Shown in pieces: positions 62,474-64,000 of a DNA stretch of 64,000 nt. The DNA lies in contig NZ_CP016268.1 of NCBI RefSeq assembly GCF_001677435.1, positions 3,647,001 to 3,711,000 of the forward strand, read 5' to 3'. The notes beneath the pieces were generated by a model. It saw only the letters and a program-made list of their open reading frames with translations, was not told the origin of the DNA and ran no database searches. The first letter of the stretch is position 1. The number at the start of each line of letters is the position of its first letter. This stretch comes from Woeseia oceani. GTDB lineage: Bacteria; Pseudomonadota; Gammaproteobacteria; Steroidobacterales; Woeseiaceae. Made by a program: the position numbers and the translations under genes.

Positions 62474-64000
62474 TCCGCAAGCGCCGAACGTACGACGCTC
62501 ATCTCATTCAGTAGCTGACTGTGACGTTCCCTGGCGTCAGTGCCTGGCTGCTGATCCGCGTCATCCAGCATGCCGTACAAATACGCAACCTGATCAACCA
62601 GCTTTGGCTGCATGTAGATACCCTCTTCGGTCCTGAGCAAGGCAAGTGCCATCTGCACGCGCTGCAAGCGAGCCTCATCCGCTTCGCTGATCGCGTCATT
62701 GTCGCGTCGGGTCGTCAGCGCGTCTGACTCTGCACTGAGCCGTGCTTCCAGGCGACGCGCGTCATCCAGCAGCGCCTGAATCTGCAGCTGCAGCGCGACC
62801 TGTTCACGGATATTGGCCAGGCTTGTACCGAACTCGAGCACGCGCGGATCAGCCAGCAGTTCAAACGCGTGTTCGGTAGTTGCCGAACCAACGGTGAGCC
62901 GCAACCGGTAACGGCCCGGCGCTGCCATCGGTCCGTTGCGGTAGCGGCGTTTCACGTCTTTGTGCCAGGCACCACGGTACGTCATGTCCCAGCGAAAGCG
63001 GTTCATTCCCTTGCTCGTCGACAAGGTCTCGTCCACCACGTAGTCAATTTCATTACTGGCCATGTCACGCGACTCGCTGGCCTCCTCAGCTTCCTCTCCG
63101 TCCGCAGCACGATACGAGTTCACGACCTGACCATTCATGTCGAGAATTTCAAGGCGCACATCATCGTCCGCCGCTGGCAGGTAATAGTCGATCACTACTG
63201 CCGGTCGTGGGTACTCGGGAACGCCGGAGTCGTCACTGTAGGAATGCCGGTATCGGTAAGTGTCTTTCGGCTGAAACAGGACGACTGCATCGTCAGTCAT
63301 CTCGAAGTCTGCCTGCCGCAAGGTCGTTACGTTGTCGAGTAACCAGAAACCGCGGCCCATGGTGGACAGCACCAGGTCGCCGCGATGCACCTTGATGTCC
63401 GTCACCGGCGTTACCGGCAGGTTCTGCTGGAATGGCTGCCAGCTTTCGCCGTCGTCCAGAGAAATGAACATGCCGAACTCAGTGCCCGCATACAACAGAC
63501 CGGGGCGCACCGGGTCTTCGCGGACCACGCGGACCGGATGATCCGCGGGAATACCGTTCTTGCCGTCGGTCAACAACGTCCAGCGCTGCCCGAAATTATT
63601 GGTCTTGTAGATATAAGGTTGCCAGTCGCCCAACTGATAACGCAGCACCGCAACGTACGCCGTCGTGGCATCGTGCGGCGAAGGTTCGACAGAATCGACC
63701 CGCCCTCCTTTTGGCATGCGCGGCGTAACGTTCTGCCAGTTCTCGCCGTTATCGCGGCTCACAAAGACCGGTCCGTCATTGGCGCCGGTCCAGATCACAC
63801 CCGCCTGCAACGGTGACTCGCGCAGCGAATACAGCGTGCTGTAGAACTCTTCGCCGGTAATGTCACGCGTAATCGGACTGCCGGAAATGACCTGCTTGTC
63901 CGCTTCGTTGGCGGTCAGGTCCGGGGAGATCGTCTCCCAGGTAACGCCATCGTCCGTCGTGCGATGCACGAATTGCGAGCCGTGATACACCACGTCCGGA
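62470..64000 (-). CDS. VPS10/BNR-repeat protein, 5' end off window
   Basis: The frame is open to the right edge, so about 510 C-terminal residues are visible. It has Asp-boxes (TDDGVTWETI, DNGENWQNV, DDGESWQPF) and the same tail as the protein at 37901-41035, including VRVVREDPVRPGLLYAGTEF and GRGFWLLDNVTTLRQ, so the two are paralogues. The final part is helical (LQIQALLDDARRLEARLSAE). Most of the N-terminal propeller and any signal peptide are missing from the window. It is the first visible gene of a four-gene operon. Confidence 0.85.
   Translation of the reverse strand, partial: PDVVYHGSQFVHRTTDDGVTWETISPDLTANEADKQVISGSPITRDITGEEFYSTLYSLRESPLQAGVIWTGANDGPVFVSRDNGENWQNVTPRMPKGGRVDSVEPSPHDATTAYVAVLRYQLGDWQPYIYKTNNFGQRWTLLTDGKNGIPADHPVRVVREDPVRPGLLYAGTEFGMFISLDDGESWQPFQQNLPVTPVTDIKVHRGDLVLSTMGRGFWLLDNVTTLRQADFEMTDDAVVLFQPKDTYRYRHSYSDDSGVPEYPRPAVVIDYYLPAADDDVRLEILDMNGQVVNSYRAADGEEAEEASESRDMASNEIDYVVDETLSTSKGMNRFRWDMTYRGAWHKDVKRRYRNGPMAAPGRYRLRLTVGSATTEHAFELLADPRVLEFGTSLANIREQVALQLQIQALLDDARRLEARLSAESDALTTRRDNDAISEADEARLQRVQMALALLRTEEGIYMQPKLVDQVAYLYGMLDDADQQPGTDARERHSQLLNEMSVVRSALAE

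Overview
The window is chromosomal DNA from a GC-rich, Gram-negative gammaproteobacterium, probably a marine or sediment heterotroph. That placement is inferred from four TonB-dependent receptors, Fur boxes, a FecI-type sigma factor, many lipoproteins and class-C-type serine hydrolases, and large VPS10/BNR secreted proteins; a Woeseia-like lineage is a guess. No rRNA, tRNA, CRISPR array, prophage or insertion sequence was found.

Layout. (1) 1-6.2 kb is an iron locus: di-haem oxidoreductase (cut by the left edge) and imelysin on the minus strand, divergent from an IutA-like TonB receptor and a PepSY membrane protein, with a Fur box facing each side. (2) 6.2-31.4 kb is rich in D-amino-acid and peptide enzymes: aspartate racemase, four S12 (beta-lactamase/D-aminopeptidase-like) serine hydrolases, a D-aminoacylase-like amidohydrolase, a YkvI-like transporter, D-serine ammonia-lyase, two TonB receptors, and SDR, XRE and LysR genes. 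Two nearly identical palindromes (ATTAGYNNNRCTAAT), one beside the LysR gene and its divergent receptor operon and one before dsdA, suggest that a single LysR regulon joins uptake to D-serine breakdown. A DUF305/LVIVD protein, a homocysteine methyltransferase and a cupin sit at its right side.

(3) 31.5-43.5 kb is mixed: two unknown lipoproteins, a DUF4397 remnant, a lipoprotein rhodanese, a DUF1036-like protein, a very small secreted protein with its own terminator, a hexamer G-quadruplex repeat, a 1044-residue VPS10/BNR protein, a DUF3465 protein, a CxxC mini-protein, an MBL-fold hydrolase and a membrane protein. (4) 43.7-53.7 kb is a coherent catabolic locus: TonB receptor, divergent glycerate kinase, PhoX, GntP permease and PhoD, then a GntR/FCD regulator. 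GntR-type palindromes lie between the receptor and the kinase. The likely job is uptake and dephosphorylation of a phosphorylated sugar acid, then import and phosphorylation of the acid.

(5) 53.9-64 kb holds a propeller-like secreted protein, a membrane protein coupled to a TIMP/netrin-like secreted protein, a GNAT enzyme, an E1-like ThiF enzyme, a six-Asp-box BNR protein overlapping a MoaD/ThiS protein that ends in Gly-Gly, and a minus-strand operon of VPS10/BNR protein (cut by the right edge), Bax-like glucosaminidase, polysaccharide deacetylase and uracil-DNA glycosylase.
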